A stretch of 7,736 nucleotides of DNA from NCBI GenBank assembly GCA_009704555.1, contig WLDY01000028.1, forward strand, positions 1 through 7,736. Direction: 5' to 3'. This document shows positions 5,343 to 7,736 of the stretch, piece by piece; position 1 is the stretch's first letter; the number at the start of each line of letters is the position of its first letter. The translations under genes were made by a program, and so were the position numbers. Source of the DNA: Actinomycetota bacterium (GTDB taxonomy: Bacteria > Actinomycetota > Actinomycetes > Nanopelagicales > Nanopelagicaceae). The notes beneath the pieces were generated by a model. It ran no database searches. It was not told the origin of the DNA and saw nothing but the letters and a program-made list of their open reading frames with translations.

Positions 5343-7736
5343 TCAGATCACGATATTGACGAGCTTGGGCGCGCGAGAAATGATCTTCTTGATGTCGGCC
5401 CCATTGAGTTCAGCCGCGATCTGCGGATTCTGCAGAGCCAACTTCTCCAACTCTTGATCAGAGATATCGGGTGCTACTTCAATTCGATCCTTGATCTTCC
5501 CGTTGATCTGCAAGATTGCAATGACCTTCTCTGCGGAAACAAGGTCAGGGTCGATCGCCGGCCACCCCGCACGAGCGATCGAAGGGCTGTGACCGAGAAT
5601 CTCCCACATCTCCTCTGCTGTGTAGGGAGCTACCAAGGAGAGGGCGATTGCAACAGCCTCTGCTGCCTCGCGGACGGCGGCATCGCCACCTCCGACACCG
5701 GTATCGATCGCCTTACGCGTGGCATTGACCAGCTCCATCACGCGAGCGACAGCGACATTGAAGCGGAAGGACTCGACCGCAAAGGAGATATCTGCAAGAG
5801 CCTTGTGTGTCACTTTACGAAGATCGATGCTCCCCTGGCTTGGATCGATTCCGACTGGACTCGTCACATCCTTGGCGATACGCCAAGCGCGACTGAGGAA
5901 CTTGACCGATCCTGATGGTGAGACATCCTTCCAATCGATGTCATCTTCAGGCGGTCCTGCGAAGACCATGGAGAGTCGGATCGCATCCACGCCGTGATGA
6001 GCGAGTTCATCTGAGAGTCGCACCAGGTTGCCTCGGCTCTTGCTCATCGCAGAGCCATCCATCAAGACCATTCCTTGATTGAGAAGGCGTGTGAAAGGTT
6101 CAGTGAAGTCGAGGTAGCCCATGTCGAAGAGCGCCTTGGTGAAGAATCGTGAGTAGAGCAGGTGCAAGATGGCGTGCGTGACTCCACCTACATACTGATC
6201 GACTGGCAACCAGGTCTTGACCTGTTGAAGATCGAATGGCTTATCGTTGACATTGACACTGGTGAAGCGAAGGAAGTACCAAGAGGAGTCGACGAAGGTG
6301 TCCATCGTGTCGGTATCGCGCTTGGCTCTCGCACCGCATTTCGGACAGTCGACATTGACCCATTCATCGGCGGTTGCAAGAGGTGAGACGCCCTTAGGTT
6401 TCAGGTCGAGATCCTTCGCCGTCGGCAGACGCACCGGAAGTTGATCCTCTGGAACTGGGACCTCACCGCACTTCTGGCAGTGGATGATCGGGATCGGAGT
6501 CCCCCAGAATCGTTGCCGCGAGATGAGCCAATCGCGAAGACGATAGTTCTCGGTCGCGCTCGCCAGGCTCTTCTTCGCGAGGTCGGCGACGATTTGCTCG
6601 CCACCCGCCTTGACATCCAAACCGTCATATCCATCGGAATTGATCAGAAGGCCATTTCCATCGGTGGCGATGCCCGTGGCAGCAGGATCCTCTTCCTCGG
6701 TATCGACGACGACGCGGACCGTAAGTCCCATCGCTCGCGCGAAATCGAGGTCTCGTTGATCGTGTGCCGGGACAGCCATGATCGCACCAGTTCCATAGTC
6801 GGCAAGGACATAGTCACTCGCCCAGATCGGGATCCGCTCACCATTGACTGGATTGATCGCATATCGATTGAGGAAGATGCCGCTCTTCTTCCGATCGGTG
6901 GAGAGTCGATCGATCTCCGATGCGGAGCGAACCGATTCCAGATACTTCTCGAAATCCGCTTCGACACCACTTCCGTTAGCCAGCTCCCGCGCTAATTCGC
7001 TATCGACAGCAACCACCATGAATGTCGCTCCGAAGAGAGTGTCGGGTCGCGTAGTGAAGATGGTGATCGGCTTGCTCCGCCCTTCGACGGCGAAGTCCAC
7101 TTTGGCACCGGTGGATTTACCGATCCAATTCCGCTGCATGGTGAGGACCTTCTCCGGCCACTTACCTTCGAGTTGTTCCATGTCGTCAAGGAGTCGGTCT
7201 GCATAATCGGTGATCTTGAAGTACCACTGCGTCAACTTCTTCTTGGTGACTTGGGTATCACAGCGCTCGCAAAGGCCTGCCACGACTTGCTCGTTGGCCA
7301 AGACGGTCTGACAGTCAGGGCACCAATTGACCGGCGAGTCCTTGCGATAGGCAAGACCGCGCTCGTAGAACTTCAGGAAGATCCATTGGTTCCACCGGTA
7401 ATACTCCGGGTCACATGTGTTGAGGATCCGCTCCCAATCGAAGGAGCAGGCATATCGACGCATCGAAGCCCGCTGCGTCGCTATGTTCTCGTAGGTCCAT
7501 TCTCTTGGATCAGAGTTTCGCTTGATCGCTGCGTTCTCTGCCGGCAGACCGAATGCATCCCATCCGATCGGATGGAGGACGTTGAAGCCTCGCTGGACCC
7601 AATACCGTGCGATCACATCTCCGAGTGCGTACGCCTCCGCATGTCCCATATGTAGATCGCCAGAGGGGTAAGGAAACATGTCGAGTACATACTTCTTCGG
7701 CCGTCGATCGTCTGGGTCACCGGAGCGGAAGGGAGC
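5343..7736 (-). CDS. leuS: Leucyl-tRNA synthetase, 5' end outside window
   Basis: Class I enzyme that charges tRNA-Leu with leucine in the cytoplasm and edits mischarged products. 797 residues are visible; probably a few tens of N-terminal residues are missing, since the frame is open to the window edge (PKKYVLDMFPYPSG begins at visible residue 14). Numbering from the first visible codon: HIGH-type motif HMGH 29-32; a zinc-ribbon pair C139/C142 and C156/C159; CP1 editing domain with TTRPDT 228-233 and GTGAIMAVPAHDQRD 315-329, including the conserved editing Asp; DWLISRQRFWG 402-412; a second zinc ribbon C420/C423 and C464/C467; TDTMDTFVDSSWYFLRF just after it; AMSKS at 563-567; then the anticodon-binding helices and a small C-terminal domain ending LVNIVI. 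The first Lys of KMSKS is Ala here; the catalytically more important second Lys is kept. The methionine at 7679 lies inside the conserved core and is not the start. comEA follows downstream. Confidence 0.98.
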   Translation of the reverse strand, partial: APFRSGDPDDRRPKKYVLDMFPYPSGDLHMGHAEAYALGDVIARYWVQRGFNVLHPIGWDAFGLPAENAAIKRNSDPREWTYENIATQRASMRRYACSFDWERILNTCDPEYYRWNQWIFLKFYERGLAYRKDSPVNWCPDCQTVLANEQVVAGLCERCDTQVTKKKLTQWYFKITDYADRLLDDMEQLEGKWPEKVLTMQRNWIGKSTGAKVDFAVEGRSKPITIFTTRPDTLFGATFMVVAVDSELARELANGSGVEADFEKYLESVRSASEIDRLSTDRKKSGIFLNRYAINPVNGERIPIWASDYVLADYGTGAIMAVPAHDQRDLDFARAMGLTVRVVVDTEEEDPAATGIATDGNGLLINSDGYDGLDVKAGGEQIVADLAKKSLASATENYRLRDWLISRQRFWGTPIPIIHCQKCGEVPVPEDQLPVRLPTAKDLDLKPKGVSPLATADEWVNVDCPKCGARAKRDTDTMDTFVDSSWYFLRFTSVNVNDKPFDLQQVKTWLPVDQYVGGVTHAILHLLYSRFFTKALFDMGYLDFTEPFTRLLNQGMVLMDGSAMSKSRGNLVRLSDELAHHGVDAIRLSMVFAGPPEDDIDWKDVSPSGSVKFLSRAWRIAKDVTSPVGIDPSQGSIDLRKVTHKALADISFAVESFRFNVAVARVMELVNATRKAIDTGVGGGDAAVREAAEAVAIALSLVAPYTAEEMWEILGHSPSIARAGWPAIDPDLVSAEKVIAILQINGKIKDRIEVAPDISDQELEKLALQNPQIAAELNGADIKKIISRAPKLVNIVI

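Noticed and set aside
5334..7655. Long plus-strand open frames (5334-5915, 6441-6995, 7173-7655) opposite leuS
   Set aside because: They lie wholly antisense to a strongly conserved gene, have no recognisable domains and are rich in Arg, Ile and Asp as expected from reading GATC/CGA-rich codons backwards. They are shadows.
1..7736. CRISPR arrays, insertion sequences, tRNA or rRNA genes, phage or defence genes
   Set aside because: No regularly spaced repeats, transposase-like frames, terminal inverted repeats or structural RNA signatures were seen. The window is almost fully covered by six conserved genes.

Overview
The window holds six genes, all on the minus strand and all recognisable housekeeping or DNA-uptake genes. 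In transcription order, from high to low coordinates, they are leuS (5' end outside the window), comEA, comEC, holA, rpsT and lepA (3' end outside the window). No mobile element, CRISPR array, tRNA or rRNA gene was seen, and there is no gene-free stretch longer than about 130 bases. The organism is most likely an actinobacterium of moderate GC, which I judged by eye to be in the mid-50s percent. This rests on the gene order leuS-comEA-comEC-holA-rpsT-lepA, on the protein sequences (for example the LeuRS core and the short N-terminal extension of LepA), and on a TANNNT-type -10 element placed for a leaderless transcript at holA. A small aquatic actinobacterium would fit, but I cannot fix the family from the sequence alone.

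Layout: 7736-5343 is leuS (leucyl-tRNA synthetase). 5263-4676 is comEA, a membrane-anchored DNA receptor with SLBB and helix-hairpin-helix parts. 4613-2430 is comEC, the DNA-uptake channel with a C-terminal metallo-beta-lactamase-like domain. 2360-1380 is holA (DNA polymerase III delta subunit). A 131-base leader follows, then rpsT (ribosomal protein S20, 1248-979), and after 26 bases lepA (elongation factor 4, 952-1).

Functionally there are three groups: translation (leuS, rpsT, lepA), DNA uptake (comEA, comEC) and replication (holA, often a neighbour of comEC). holA and rpsT may each start their own transcript. holA has a -10-like TATATT exactly 6 bases before its ATG. rpsT has a leader with a plausible promoter and a good Shine-Dalgarno sequence. 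lepA seems to depend on rpsT: its start codon lies in a perfect 7-bp hairpin whose arm overlaps a second perfect hairpin placed right after the rpsT stop codon.

I found no previously undescribed multi-gene system. The most interesting signals are at gene junctions: the mutually exclusive hairpins at rpsT-lepA, the leaderless-type start of holA, the comEC reading frame that looks coding upstream of its only canonical start, and a marked excess of the tetramer GATC.
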